A DNA stretch of 64,000 nucleotides. Origin: Breoghania sp963678585. Its GTDB lineage: Bacteria > Pseudomonadota > Alphaproteobacteria > Rhizobiales > Stappiaceae. This document shows positions 17,454 through 26,870 of this stretch, one piece after another; the first letter of the stretch is position 1, and each line of letters starts with the position of its first letter. The stretch is from contig CAXXGA010000002.1 of assembly GCA_963678585.2 (NCBI GenBank), positions 62,001 through 126,000 on the forward strand, in the 5' to 3' direction. A program made the position numbers and the translations under genes. The notes below the pieces were generated by a model, which worked only from the letters and a program-made list of their open reading frames with translations, did not search any database and was not told where the DNA came from.

Positions 17454-19307
17454 TCAGACCGCTCGGTCGCGCATGGCCGTTGATCTTCCTCCGCGGCGGA
17501 TCAGCGACACGAAATTGCGTGCGTTCTGCGACGGGGCCGGGGTCACCATGCTGGCAATAATCAATGCGCAGAATCCGGCCAGAAGTCCGGTAAGTGTGGC
17601 CGGGACCGTCCTGCCCGGCAGCGGCAGAAACCCGGCATCCGCAAACGGCAGATCCATCGCGTCCCCGGTAATCAGAACGAACATCGCTGCGCCGACCCCG
17701 CAAAGCATGGCGGCAATCGCTCCGCTCATGTTGGCGCGTTTCCACCAGATGGCCCCCACAAGCACCGGAAACAGTCCGGCGGCGGCAATGGCGAGAGCCC
17801 AGAATGCCGGAAGCAGGTTCGCCGGAAGCGCATTCTCCTGCACGCTGCGTTGCGCGATATAGGCGGCGAGAACGGCGATGGGGATCAGCAACATGCGGGC
17901 GACGAAAAGCCGGGCCGCTGCGGGCGCGCGCGGCGCAAGAAGCTTGTGAAAGCCATCGTGGCACAGCGTGTTGGCGATGGTGAGCAGCAGGCTCGTCGCG
18001 CTGGAAAGCGTTGCCGCGATAGCGCCTGCGGCAAGCAGGGACTCCAGCGTAATGCTCATGCCCGCAATTGCCGGCAGGCCGAGGACGACGGCACGCGGAT
18101 CCAGGGAGATGTCGGATACGGAGAGCACGGGCCGGCCGATGTCGGCGATCCCGCAAGCCTGGGCAATGGCCTCCAGCGAGGTGGCCGGCGAACCGCAAGC
18201 GCTCAACAGGCCCTTGGAGCCCAGTTCGACGACCCATTCGGGCAGCATGTCTATGGATGCGCCATCGATGCCGAGCAGGATCTCAAGCGTCACGAAGGCG
18301 GCGAAAAGCGGGGCCGCTGTGATCACCGGCACGACGAAGCCGAGCCCCCAGGCCGCGCTGCGTCGGGCCTCGGAAGGGCTGGCGGCAGCCAGAAAGCGGG
18401 TCAGGATATGGGGAAGGCTGGCGGTGGCCAGCGTCAGGCACAGAATGATCCGGGGATTGAACTCGCCTTGCGTGGCGGAGGAGGCTGTGTCCGGTCCCAC
18501 GATGCGTCCGATTTCGTCCAGCACCGTGCCAAGAGCGAACTGGGGCACCGGCTGGCCGTCGGCGCCCATCGAAAGCAGAGCCAGCGGCAGGAGGAAAGCG
18601 ACCGCGATCAGGATGTACTGGGCGATCTGGGTCCATGTCAGCGCGCGCATGCCGCCGAGAATGGCGATCGTCATCACCAGCCCTGCTGCTCCCACAATGG
18701 CTGTCTCGCGCGCCAGGGGCAGGAAATTTGCCGCTATGAAGCCGGTCAGGATGAACTGGGCGATGAGAAGGGGCAGGGCGGTGGCGACGACCACCGCCAT
18801 GGCGATCCCGCCGACGGACCGGTGGCCGAAACGCGCGGTCAGGAAATCGGCCAGGGTGAGCGCGCCGGACCTGTTGAGATAGGGCGCGAACAACACCGCC
18901 ATCAGCACAAGGCCCGCGCATGAGGCGAGCACATAGGGGGTAGCGGATATCCCCTGCATATAAAGCGCGGTTGCAAGGCCGAGGAAGAGAGATCCGGAAA
19001 TCCAGTCGGAGGCCATCGCCATGCCGTTGTGTATTGCGGGCAGTTGTCGAGCGCTCACGAAATAGTCCGACAGGCGCATGGTTGCGGTTGCAAGGCTCGT
19101 CACGACAAAGACGATGAGGCTGACGGCGATGATCGCAAGGCCGATCAGGATTTGCGGAAGGCCGAGTCGTTCCAGCACCAGAAGCGCAAACAGCATGAAG
19201 GCGAAACTGGCGGCGAGTGCCGCATGGAAAAAGACGCGCCCACGCGCCCGGGCCGCCGGGCCGCCTTCCGGCGTGACACTCGGGAGATCTGTATCAGCCA
19301 TTGTCAC
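17454..19307 (-). CDS. Sodium:solute symporter (VC_2705/ActP-like)
   Basis: A 617-residue membrane transporter of the sodium:solute symporter superfamily with about 13 predicted helices. The typical SSS features are visible: DYFVSARQLPAIHNGMAMASDWISG, the central GALTLADFLTARFGHR and a helix with ALTWTQIAQYILIAVAF. It lies beside a small two-helix partner, which it overlaps by 14 bp, and near a CrbS-like symporter-kinase and LuxR response regulator. Those contexts match the VC_2705-type acetate or short-chain carboxylate carriers, so acetate uptake is a reasonable inference but not shown by the sequence. Confidence 0.88.
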   Translation of the reverse strand: MTMADTDLPSVTPEGGPAARARGRVFFHAALAASFAFMLFALLVLERLGLPQILIGLAIIAVSLIVFVVTSLATATMRLSDYFVSARQLPAIHNGMAMASDWISGSLFLGLATALYMQGISATPYVLASCAGLVLMAVLFAPYLNRSGALTLADFLTARFGHRSVGGIAMAVVVATALPLLIAQFILTGFIAANFLPLARETAIVGAAGLVMTIAILGGMRALTWTQIAQYILIAVAFLLPLALLSMGADGQPVPQFALGTVLDEIGRIVGPDTASSATQGEFNPRIILCLTLATASLPHILTRFLAAASPSEARRSAAWGLGFVVPVITAAPLFAAFVTLEILLGIDGASIDMLPEWVVELGSKGLLSACGSPATSLEAIAQACGIADIGRPVLSVSDISLDPRAVVLGLPAIAGMSITLESLLAAGAIAATLSSATSLLLTIANTLCHDGFHKLLAPRAPAAARLFVARMLLIPIAVLAAYIAQRSVQENALPANLLPAFWALAIAAAGLFPVLVGAIWWKRANMSGAIAAMLCGVGAAMFVLITGDAMDLPFADAGFLPLPGRTVPATLTGLLAGFCALIIASMVTPAPSQNARNFVSLIRRGGRSTAMRDRAV

Positions 19308-19554
19308 GCGCCCCGTTTCTGCGCTCGATTCGCGCCTGCAGCCTGCAGAAGAGGAAGACGATCCCGATCATGAGAACCGGCGCGCCGAGTGTGGGATCGA
19401 GGAGAGCCGGCACCCCGGCGAATGACGGGTCCGGCTGGATGAACCAGCGGACGATGGGCGCGCCGAAAGCGACCGCGGCCCAAATCACGAGGGTCGCCGC
19501 CGCGAGTATTGCCGTATGCGTCCACACTTTGAGCGCGGTTCCACGCTGCTTCAC
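19294..19554 (-). CDS. Small symporter subunit (DUF4212-like)
   Basis: An 86-residue protein with two membrane helices (WTHTAILAAATLVIWAAVAFG and LGAPVLMIGIVFLFCRLQA), a short connecting loop and a charged tail (RIERRNGARDNG). This is the plan of the small subunits that precede VC_2705-type sodium:solute symporters. The GTG at 19554 is preceded by a good AGAGG site, and the gene end overlaps the symporter start by 14 bp. The frame continues upstream with no family character. The role as a carrier subunit is inferred from pairing. Confidence 0.75.
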   Translation of the reverse strand: MKQRGTALKVWTHTAILAAATLVIWAAVAFGAPIVRWFIQPDPSFAGVPALLDPTLGAPVLMIGIVFLFCRLQARIERRNGARDNG

Positions 19555-19956
19555 AACCTGACCTCTGCAACATTTGCGCGGACCATGCCGTCGCCTGCCG
19601 ATTCTGACCGTCTGATCCGCGCAGCTTCGCCTGGCGGGAAAGGCTGCGCATGCAGTCATGCGTTCTAAGGAACAAGACCGGAAAACAGGTGTTTGCCTGT
19701 TTGCCCCGGAAAGCTTATCACTATTAGCAGGCCGGTTTGGAAAGTGACAATAACGGCAACCGGCGGGACGAACGGCGCGGGCCTCGTTTGAGGATTCGAA
19801 GGCCGTCGCCAGAATGTTCGTCGCAAGAAGCGTTCAATGTCGCAAGGATGCGCGTGGCGGGGTGTTGACGGGATGAGCGGGAAGATCGCAACGACGATCT
19901 TTCCGGTTGGCACCGGAACGGCGCGTGCGGCCAGGGGGTAAGGGAGGATATGCGGT
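19555..19956. other. Divergent intergenic region (symporter / response regulator)
   Basis: About 400 bp between the small symporter subunit and the LuxR-type regulator. No supported gene. It must hold both divergent promoters; I could not identify a convincing regulator site. Confidence 0.5.
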
Positions 19957-20622
19957 TTGGCGGACAAGCCATCGTATAATTTCATCATTGCGGATGATCA
20001 TCCGTTGTTTCGCGGTGCGCTGCGGCAGTCGATCGAGAGCATGTATCCGGGAGCGGGCATCCTCGAAGCGGGCACGCTGGAGGACGTATCCGCGCGGCTT
20101 GAAGCAAGCGGCGACGTCGATCTCGTGCTGCTCGATCTGACCATGCCCGGCATGCGCGGCTATTCGGGCCTCATGTATCTGCGGGCCCAGTATCCGGGCG
20201 TTCCGGTCGTGATTGTTTCGGCCAATGAGGACCCGTCCGCCATTCGCAACTGCATGGAGTTCGGAGCGGCGGGCTTCATTCCGAAATCGCTGGGCATCGA
20301 CCCCCTTCGCGATGCGGTGGAGGCGGTCATGGCCGGAGAGGTCTGGACGCCGACCGATGTGGACATGGGGGCTGACGACGAGACCGCGGGCCTTGTGCAG
20401 CGTCTGGCGACCCTCACGCCGCAGCAGGTACGTGTGCTGATGATGCTGAGCGAGGGGCTTCTCAACAAGCAGATCGCCTACGAGCTTTCGGTTTCGGAGG
20501 CGACGGTGAAGGCCCATGTCTCCGCCATTCTGCAGAAGCTTGGCGTCGAGAGCCGCACGCAGGCTGTCATTGCAGCCTCCAAGATCGAAAACGGTCAGTG
20601 GCAGGCGGCTGTGACCGAATAG
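19957..20622 (+). CDS. LuxR/NarL-type response regulator (CrbR-like)
   Basis: A 221-residue response regulator with an N-terminal receiver (FIIADDHPLFRGALRQ; phospho-acceptor D60 in VLLDLTMPGM) and a C-terminal LuxR HTH (LTPQQVRVLMMLSEGLLNKQIAYELSVSEATVKAHVSAIL). The TTG at 19957 is preceded by GGGAGG about 9 bases upstream and starts at the receiver. Its neighbours, an SSS-type symporter on one side and an SSS-hybrid histidine kinase on the other, are the usual setting of CrbR, which switches on acetyl-CoA synthetase and acetate uptake. Cognate pairing with the convergent kinase is likely. The target genes are inferred. Confidence 0.85.
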   Translation: MADKPSYNFIIADDHPLFRGALRQSIESMYPGAGILEAGTLEDVSARLEASGDVDLVLLDLTMPGMRGYSGLMYLRAQYPGVPVVIVSANEDPSAIRNCMEFGAAGFIPKSLGIDPLRDAVEAVMAGEVWTPTDVDMGADDETAGLVQRLATLTPQQVRVLMMLSEGLLNKQIAYELSVSEATVKAHVSAILQKLGVESRTQAVIAASKIENGQWQAAVTE

Positions 20623-20676
20623 GGCGGCCGGTGGCCCGGCCCCGCGTCGGTGCCGCCATTCCGATACGTCAAACTG

Positions 20677-20705
20677 GGCACAAGTCTGGCTTTCGGACTT
20701 GTGCC
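20677..20705. terminator. Hairpin terminator between convergent regulator genes
   Basis: A perfect 10-bp stem, GGCACAAGTC (20677-20686) with GACTTGTGCC (20696-20705), and a 9-base loop. It lies between the convergent response regulator and hybrid kinase genes and may serve both directions. Confidence 0.65.
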
Positions 20706-20797
20706 TGTCTCCGTCCAGTCAGCCCCTGACCAGCAAGCTTCGACGTTCCGGCAACGTACCCTCGCGCGCGCCGCGCAGACGGCAGCGGGCTGGCAGA

Positions 20798-23700
20798 CTA
20801 TTCGGCCGCCGGTTCCCGGGTGTCCACGAGCTTTCTGGTTCCGCTGCGCAGGCGCGTCAGATAGGCCCTGAGAGCCGCCGGTTTGACCGGCTTGTTGAGA
20901 ATATGGATATCGCGCGTATCCGCGTCCCTGCGCACCACCGGCGTACGGTCCGCGGTGATCAGGATTGCCGGGATACTCGCCCCGAACTTCCAGCGCAACT
21001 GTACGATGGCGTCGATGCCATTGCCGTTGTCGAGATGATAGTCGACGAGCAGAACCTCGGGAATTTCACCGTACTCGGCAATCTTCATCGCAGCGTCTGC
21101 CGGATCGAGCGCGGTCAATGTGCGGCACTGCCACCCCGCCAACAACGCCTCCATGCCGGCCAGGATGCTCTCCTCATTGTCGAGCGCGACCACCAGCATA
21201 CCTTGCAGGCTGGAATTCTTGGGCTGGGGCTGGCTGCTGGGCGGCTGCTCCGCCGGAATTGCGGCGGCCAGCGGAACCGTCACCGCAAAGCGCGACCCGC
21301 TTCTGCCGCGCGAGGCGCCGCTGTTCACCCGCGATGTGAAGGTCACCGGATGATCCAGCACGCGGGAGATGCGCTCCACGATGGAGAGGCCGAGGCCGAG
21401 CCCGCGCGCAACCCGCGCGCCGTCGTCGAGCCTGCGGAATTCCTCGAAGATTTCGTCCCGTTTGGAAGCCGGAATGCCGATGCCGGTATCGAGCACCTCG
21501 ATGTTGACGCGGTTTCGATGGCGGCGGCAGCCGACGAGGATGCGGCCTGAATTGGTGTATTTGATCGCGTTGGAGACCAGATTCTGCAAAAGCCTGCGCA
21601 GCAGGCGGCGGTCGGAGCGCACGGTCAGGTCGGTCGCCAGAATGCGCAGGTCGAGGTCTTTCTCCCGCGCCACCGGCTCGAATTCCAGCCGCAACTGGTT
21701 GAGGATCGTATCGAGGCGGAAGCTCGAGATCTCCGTCTGCATCTGTCCGGTATCGAGACGCGAGATATCCAGAACCGCGCCCAGAATTTCCTCCACCGAA
21801 TCCAGCGACATCTCGACGTTGCGCACGAGATCGAAATCGCGCCCGGCCTCGAAGCGTTCCATCAGGCTTGCCGCATAAAGACGGGCGGCGTTGAGCGGCT
21901 GCAGGATGTCGTGACCGGCGGCGGCCAGAAACCGGGTCTTGCTGAGGTTGGCCTCGTCCGCCTCCCGCTTGGCGCGCACCAGTTCCTCGTTGACGTGAGT
22001 CAGTTCCTCGGTGCGTTCCTGAACGCGCCGTTCAAGCGTTTCGTTGGAGCGCGCCAGCGCCTGTTCGGCATGAACCTGTTCGGTGATGTCGGTATAGGTG
22101 GTCACGATCCCGCCGCCGGGCATGGGGCTGGTGCGCACCTCCAGAACAGTCTGCGTGGAGGCGATGCGATCCTGGAACGTGTCCATGCGCACCGCCAGCG
22201 CCTCAAGTCGTTCGTTGACGAGCGTTTCGACCGGGGCGAGGCCGAATTCGCCGCGCTCGGCGTTGTAGCGCAGGATCGCATCGAGCGGCGTTCCCACCTG
22301 ACCGTATTCCGGCGGCAGGCCCAGCAATTCGCGGAACTGCCGGTTCCAGCAGATCAGCCGCAGATCCTGATCGAAAACGGAAATGCCCTGTCCCACCTGA
22401 TCGAGCGCGGTCTGGAGCAGGTCGCGGTTGTACTGGATGGCGGCGGAGGCATCGTCCAGCAGCTTCATTGCGCCCTTGGTGGCGGGGTCGCGCCGTTTCA
22501 CCAGAAGCGAGAGAACAAGCCGCGAGGAGGCCGCGCCGATGGCGCTGGCCAGAAGCTGCTCGGCGAAACGCAGCATCCGCGCATCGGCCTGCGCGTTGGG
22601 ATCGAGCGGCATGGACTGTTCGCGGGCGAAGCGTTCAAACGAACGGTCGGTGCGTTCCGCTCCGAGATAGCGCGCAACGGTGCTGCGCAGGTCTCCCACC
22701 GTGACCGCGGTGCGCCAGAGCCGCAGCGAGGGGGAGGGCGAGAATTCGTCGGGCAGGAAGAGGTTCGCCTGAAGCCGCTCGATGGGTTCCGGCGCGCGGC
22801 TCAGGGAGCCGACGACATAGGCCACGATGTTCAGGGAGAGGGCCCAGATGAACCCGTGCACCAGCGGATCCGCCTCGATGCCGAAAAGCGCCTGCGGACG
22901 CAGGAACAGGATGCCGAGGGGGCCGTCGCTCAGCCAGGTGCTCGACAGAAGGCCGGAATCGGCGAATGTCGGCAAGAGCAACGTGTAGCACCACATTGCA
23001 AAGCCGACGGTCATGCCCGAAATCGCACCGCGTGCGGTGGCACGCCGCCAGAACAGGCCGCCGAAAAAGGCGGGCGCGAACTGGGCGATGGCGGCGAAGG
23101 AGAGAAGGCCGATGGAGGCGAGCGCGGCGCTGTCGCCGGCAGCCCGGTAATAGGCATAGGCCAGAAGCAGCGTCGCGAAGATCGCCGTGCGCCGCACATG
23201 GAGAAGGAAGCGCCCCATGTCGCGCATCGTGTCCGGATCGTCCACCCGCCTGCGCAGGACCAGTGGAATGACCAGGTCGTTGGAAATCATGATCGCCAGC
23301 GCCACGCAGGCCACGATCACCATCGCGGTGGCGGCGGAAAGACCGCCGATGAAGGCGAGCATGGTGAAGATGGGCTGGTCGGCGACCATGGGCAGGGCCA
23401 GCACGAAGATATCGGCATCGACAGCCCCGCCGAAGGTGAGCAGTCCCGCAGCGGCGATGGGCACGACAAAGAGATTGATCAGCACCAGATAGAGCGGGAA
23501 CATCCAGCGCGCGAGACGAAGCTCGCCCACATTGTTGTTTTCCGTCACGGTCACATGAAACTGGCGCGGCAGCATGATGGCGGCGAACAGCGACAGCGTC
23601 GTCATCACCATCCACATGTTGCCGTCGATGGGATGGGTGAAGACGTCGGCCGTCGTCGGTATCGCCTGGGCGGCCTTGAGCAGGTCGCCGGGACCGTCGA

Positions 23701-24361
23701 ACATGCCGTAGGTGACATAGAGGCCGACGGCGAGAAAGGCGATCAGCTTCACGATGGATTCGGTCGCCACTGCCAGCATCAGCCCTTCCTGATGCTCCGT
23801 GGCGTCGATATGGCGGGTGCCGAACGCCACTGCGAAGACCGCCATGCCGAGCGCCACGAGCAGCGCGATGTCGCTGATCACCCAGTCTGCGGGCGTGCCT
23901 TCGGCGACGCCCGCCCCCACGAACAGCGTCGTCGTGGAAAGCGAAACGGCCTTAAGCTGTAGGGCGATATAGGGGATGGTGCCGCAAACCGCGATGATGG
24001 TCACCACCGCCGCCACCCACTGGTTCTTGCCATAGCGCGCCGCGATGAAATCCGCGATAGAGGTGATCCGCTCGGATTTGGCCAGCCGCACGATCCGTCT
24101 CAGCAACGGAAAGCCGAGGGCGACGACAATGGCCGGACCAATATAGATGGTGAGGAATTGCAGCCCGTTCTGTGCGGCCAGGCCGACCGATCCGAAGAAG
24201 GTCCATGACGTGCAGTAGACGGCGAGAGAAAGGGCATAGATGACCGGACGTCCGGCGGCTCGCCGTTTAGTCCGCGCGACCCGGTCCCCGTAGCTCGCCA
24301 CTGCGAACAGAAGGCCGATATACACGAGCGCCGAGACGACGACGACCCAGCCTTGAAGCAT
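20798..24361 (-). CDS. Symporter-type hybrid histidine kinase (CrbS-like)
   Basis: A 1187-residue inner-membrane sensor. Residues 1 to about 510 form a sodium:solute-symporter-like domain of about 13 helices (SWTFFGSVGLAAQNGLQFL; ITSIADFIAARYGKNQW). Then come a linker, a PAS domain (about 655-760, LDQVGQGISVFDQDLRLICWNRQFREL), a coiled-coil stretch, a HisKA domain with H817 in AAGHDILQPLNAARL, an HATPase domain (VSNAIKYTNSGRILVG; LDTGIGIPASKRDEIFEEFRR; GLGLGLSIVERI) and a C-terminal receiver with D1107 (LLVDYHLDNGNG). The shape matches CrbS/NahK-type kinases that pair with LuxR regulators in the acetate switch. Whether it transports or only senses is unknown. Confidence 0.9.
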   Translation of the reverse strand: MLQGWVVVVSALVYIGLLFAVASYGDRVARTKRRAAGRPVIYALSLAVYCTSWTFFGSVGLAAQNGLQFLTIYIGPAIVVALGFPLLRRIVRLAKSERITSIADFIAARYGKNQWVAAVVTIIAVCGTIPYIALQLKAVSLSTTTLFVGAGVAEGTPADWVISDIALLVALGMAVFAVAFGTRHIDATEHQEGLMLAVATESIVKLIAFLAVGLYVTYGMFDGPGDLLKAAQAIPTTADVFTHPIDGNMWMVMTTLSLFAAIMLPRQFHVTVTENNNVGELRLARWMFPLYLVLINLFVVPIAAAGLLTFGGAVDADIFVLALPMVADQPIFTMLAFIGGLSAATAMVIVACVALAIMISNDLVIPLVLRRRVDDPDTMRDMGRFLLHVRRTAIFATLLLAYAYYRAAGDSAALASIGLLSFAAIAQFAPAFFGGLFWRRATARGAISGMTVGFAMWCYTLLLPTFADSGLLSSTWLSDGPLGILFLRPQALFGIEADPLVHGFIWALSLNIVAYVVGSLSRAPEPIERLQANLFLPDEFSPSPSLRLWRTAVTVGDLRSTVARYLGAERTDRSFERFAREQSMPLDPNAQADARMLRFAEQLLASAIGAASSRLVLSLLVKRRDPATKGAMKLLDDASAAIQYNRDLLQTALDQVGQGISVFDQDLRLICWNRQFRELLGLPPEYGQVGTPLDAILRYNAERGEFGLAPVETLVNERLEALAVRMDTFQDRIASTQTVLEVRTSPMPGGGIVTTYTDITEQVHAEQALARSNETLERRVQERTEELTHVNEELVRAKREADEANLSKTRFLAAAGHDILQPLNAARLYAASLMERFEAGRDFDLVRNVEMSLDSVEEILGAVLDISRLDTGQMQTEISSFRLDTILNQLRLEFEPVAREKDLDLRILATDLTVRSDRRLLRRLLQNLVSNAIKYTNSGRILVGCRRHRNRVNIEVLDTGIGIPASKRDEIFEEFRRLDDGARVARGLGLGLSIVERISRVLDHPVTFTSRVNSGASRGRSGSRFAVTVPLAAAIPAEQPPSSQPQPKNSSLQGMLVVALDNEESILAGMEALLAGWQCRTLTALDPADAAMKIAEYGEIPEVLLVDYHLDNGNGIDAIVQLRWKFGASIPAILITADRTPVVRRDADTRDIHILNKPVKPAALRAYLTRLRSGTRKLVDTREPAAE

Positions 24362-25027
24362 ATGCCCTCACAGCCCTGTCGGGGCTCCGCCGGCGGCCTG
24401 TGGGGCCCCAGCCTGCAGTCTGCCCGACCGTTTCCTCATTTGGATTTTTGCGGATTCGAGCATAGTTCCAAATGGAAGTCTATGTCTCGCGCGGGAGCAG
24501 TTGCGGCACGCGGGCCTTCCTTTGCGGAATTACGTACGAATACGCAAAAACACGGCAGGAAACTTCCGGTGAGAGTTGATAGCTATGGTTGCACTGCGAC
24601 GGGATTTCTATGCATGATAATATTAAATTGTCATTTATTGCAATGGTCTATCCTTCTTAAAGGGCTTCTCACCTGTCGATTGGCCTGTTAGTCTCTTTAT
24701 TCAGAAAATGAATTGAGAGTTCTTGTTGAACAGAACGCCGCAAACTTGTTTTGGGGAAGCGAAGGCTTCCGGGGGATCTGGTAAATACCGCTTGGATAGC
24801 GGCTAGGCTCTGTATGTCGTGTGTGACGGCATTCTGTCGGCTCTTGTTGAGGTCGGGCCGACGGGATCCGTATCCCGCCTGTTCCGGTTCTCGCCGGGGC
24901 GGAAGGCGATATGGGGGAAGGCGCGAGCCAGGCGTTGGAGCATCTGCAACGGCGGGCGTTTTGTCCGGGGAAACTGTTGAGATGCGCCGCTTGGCAAGCT
25001 GTCTGGTTCGGGGGGCTGGAGATTGTG
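24362..25027. other. Intergenic region upstream of fixL
   Basis: About 665 bp between the divergent CrbS-like kinase and fixL genes, with a clearly AT-richer patch near 24600-24720. I found no gene with family features and no TTGAY-N4-RTCAA box. It should hold the promoters of both genes. Confidence 0.5.
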
Positions 25028-26188
25028 ATGCGGCAAGGTATTTCGGGTCTGACGGCGGAACACCCTTCGGTTTCCGAAGCGCGACTGTTGAGCATCCTCG
25101 ACACCGCAGTCGACGGCATTTGCGTGATCGATGAAACGGGACGAATCCTGTCCTTCAACCGAGCTTGCGAACGGCTGTTCGGCTACGCGGCCTCAGAGGT
25201 CGTCGGCGAGAACATCAAGTTGCTTATGCCGGAGGAATTCGCCGTCCGGCACGATGATTCTCTCGGCAATTACCTGCGTTCCGGCGAAGCCAAGATCATC
25301 GGCTACGGTCGCGAGGTCCGGGTACGCCACAAGACCGGCCGGGAATTCCCGGTGGAACTGTCGGTGGGCGAGGCGAACACCCCGGAGGGGCGCCAGTTCG
25401 TGGGCATTCTGCGCGATCTGCGACCGCGCAAGATCCAGGAAGAACGGCTCAACCGGATGCAGTCGCAACTGGTGCATTTCGCTCGAGTCAACGCCATGGA
25501 CGAGATGGGCGCGGCCATCGCGCATGAACTCAACCAGCCGCTGACGGCGGTCATGCTCTACCTGCAGGCGATCACCCGCAAGGCGCAGGCCGATGGCGAC
25601 AATCTGGATCCGCGCATTATCGACATTCTCGGCAAGGCCGGACGCGAGGCGCATCGGGCGGGGCAGATCATTCAGCGCATGCGCCAGTTCGTGGAAAACC
25701 GCGAGGCTGAACGGCGCAGCGCCAGCGTCGGCGACCTGATCGATGAGTCGCTCGAACTGGTCCTCCTCGGCCAGTACACGCTGAGCGTCAACGTCGTGCG
25801 CGATGATGAAGAGAACATTCCGCCGGTCGATGTCGATCCGGTTCAGATCCAGCAGATCCTGGTCAACCTCATCCGCAATGCGCTTGAGGTGGTGAAGGAT
25901 GCCGAGGAGCGCTGGATCCGGATTTCGTCGCGCCGGGTCGATGATGACGTGGTGATCCAGGTGGCCGACAGCGGCCCCGGCATTTCGTCCGTCAACCTGC
26001 GGAACCTGTTTCGCGCCTTTTCTAGTACGAAGAAGAAGGGGCTCGGGCTCGGTCTGGCGATCTCCAAGTCCATTGCCCAAAGCCATGGCGGGGATCTGAC
26101 TGTCGATCCCGGAGGGGATGGCCGCGGGGCCGTCTTCACCCTGAGGCTGCCGCTCGACCGGGGCGGCGTCCCGAATGCCGACATCTGA
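25028..26188 (+). CDS. fixL: Oxygen-sensing histidine kinase FixL
   Basis: A 386-residue soluble sensor kinase. The PAS domain (about 15-130) carries the heme-ligand context of FixL: the histidine in VRHDDSLGNYL (H75) and IIGYGREVRV with R95 at the position of the oxygen-contacting arginine. DHp follows with H166 in AAIAHELNQPLTAV, then an HATPase with NLIRNALEVVKDA, VADSGPGIS and KKKGLGLGLAISKSIAQSHGG. There are no transmembrane segments, as in Bradyrhizobium FixL. The ATG at 25028 follows a GGAG; an upstream frame to 24911 lacks similarity. It is 29 bp upstream of fixJ. Loss of oxygen should trigger autophosphorylation and transfer to FixJ. Confidence 0.95.
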   Translation: MRQGISGLTAEHPSVSEARLLSILDTAVDGICVIDETGRILSFNRACERLFGYAASEVVGENIKLLMPEEFAVRHDDSLGNYLRSGEAKIIGYGREVRVRHKTGREFPVELSVGEANTPEGRQFVGILRDLRPRKIQEERLNRMQSQLVHFARVNAMDEMGAAIAHELNQPLTAVMLYLQAITRKAQADGDNLDPRIIDILGKAGREAHRAGQIIQRMRQFVENREAERRSASVGDLIDESLELVLLGQYTLSVNVVRDDEENIPPVDVDPVQIQQILVNLIRNALEVVKDAEERWIRISSRRVDDDVVIQVADSGPGISSVNLRNLFRAFSSTKKKGLGLGLAISKSIAQSHGGDLTVDPGGDGRGAVFTLRLPLDRGGVPNADI

Positions 26189-26217
26189 CCCGAAAAGAGA
26201 TAGCGAGGAAATCCGGA

Positions 26218-26832
26218 ATGTCCGAAGAGTCGAACCTGATCTACATCGTCGATGACGATCCCTCCGTTCGCGATGCCTTGTCAGTCGTGTTCGAAATGGA
26301 GGATTTCCGGGTGGAAACCTTCGACAACGGCGATTCGTTCCTGATGGCAGCAGCCCGCAAGGAGCCGGCTTGCGTAATTCTGGACGTGCACATGCCGGGT
26401 CGCTCGGGGATCGACATCCTCAAGAGCCTCAACGCGGAGGAATACCCGGCGCCGGTTTTCATCATCTCCGGTCAGGGCGATATCCCGATGGCGGTGAACG
26501 CGATCAAGCAGGGGGCCTTCGATTTCATCGAGAAGCCCTTTGACGCCGACACCGTGGTCCAGCGCGTGCGCGATGCCGTGGACGCCATGGCCCGTCGCGG
26601 CGACTTCGGCGACAAGATGCGGAACTTTCCCGGTGCCGAAACGCTCACCCCGCGCGAGCGCGAGGTGCTTGAGCAGATCACCGGCGGTGCTTCCAACAAG
26701 GAAGCGGGCCGTACGCTGGGCATCAGCCCGCGCACCATCGAGGTTCACCGCGCCCGCATCATGGAAAAGCTCGGCGCACGCAATGCCGCCGACCTCGTGC
26801 GCATTGTCCTGACGGGCGAACGTTCGGACTGA
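26218..26832 (+). CDS. fixJ: Response regulator FixJ
   Basis: A 204-residue regulator with a receiver (IYIVDDDPSVRDALSVVFEM; phospho-acceptor D56 in VILDVHMPGRSG; GAFDFIEKPFD) and a LuxR/FixJ-type HTH (LTPREREVLEQITGGASNKEAGRTLGISPRTIEVHRARIMEKLG). Phosphorylated by FixL under low oxygen, it normally activates fixK. It is co-directional with and 29 bp after fixL. The downstream fixK gene lies 677 bp further on with its own promoter region. Strong family and context support. Confidence 0.96.
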   Translation: MSEESNLIYIVDDDPSVRDALSVVFEMEDFRVETFDNGDSFLMAAARKEPACVILDVHMPGRSGIDILKSLNAEEYPAPVFIISGQGDIPMAVNAIKQGAFDFIEKPFDADTVVQRVRDAVDAMARRGDFGDKMRNFPGAETLTPREREVLEQITGGASNKEAGRTLGISPRTIEVHRARIMEKLGARNAADLVRIVLTGERSD

Positions 26833-26840
26833 AGTCCTCG

Positions 26841-26870
26841 CGATGCCGGTTCGTTCCCGGGCCGGCATCG
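26841..26870 (+). terminator. Hairpin after fixJ
   Basis: Nine-base arms CGATGCCGG (26841-26849) and CCGGCATCG (26862-26870) with a 12-base loop begin nine bases after the fixJ stop. There is no clear T tract, so its strength as a terminator is uncertain. Confidence 0.5.

Noticed and set aside
21911..23962. 683-residue plus-strand frame
   Set aside because: Antisense to the CrbS-like kinase; low-complexity H/G/R/E composition typical of GC-rich shadows.
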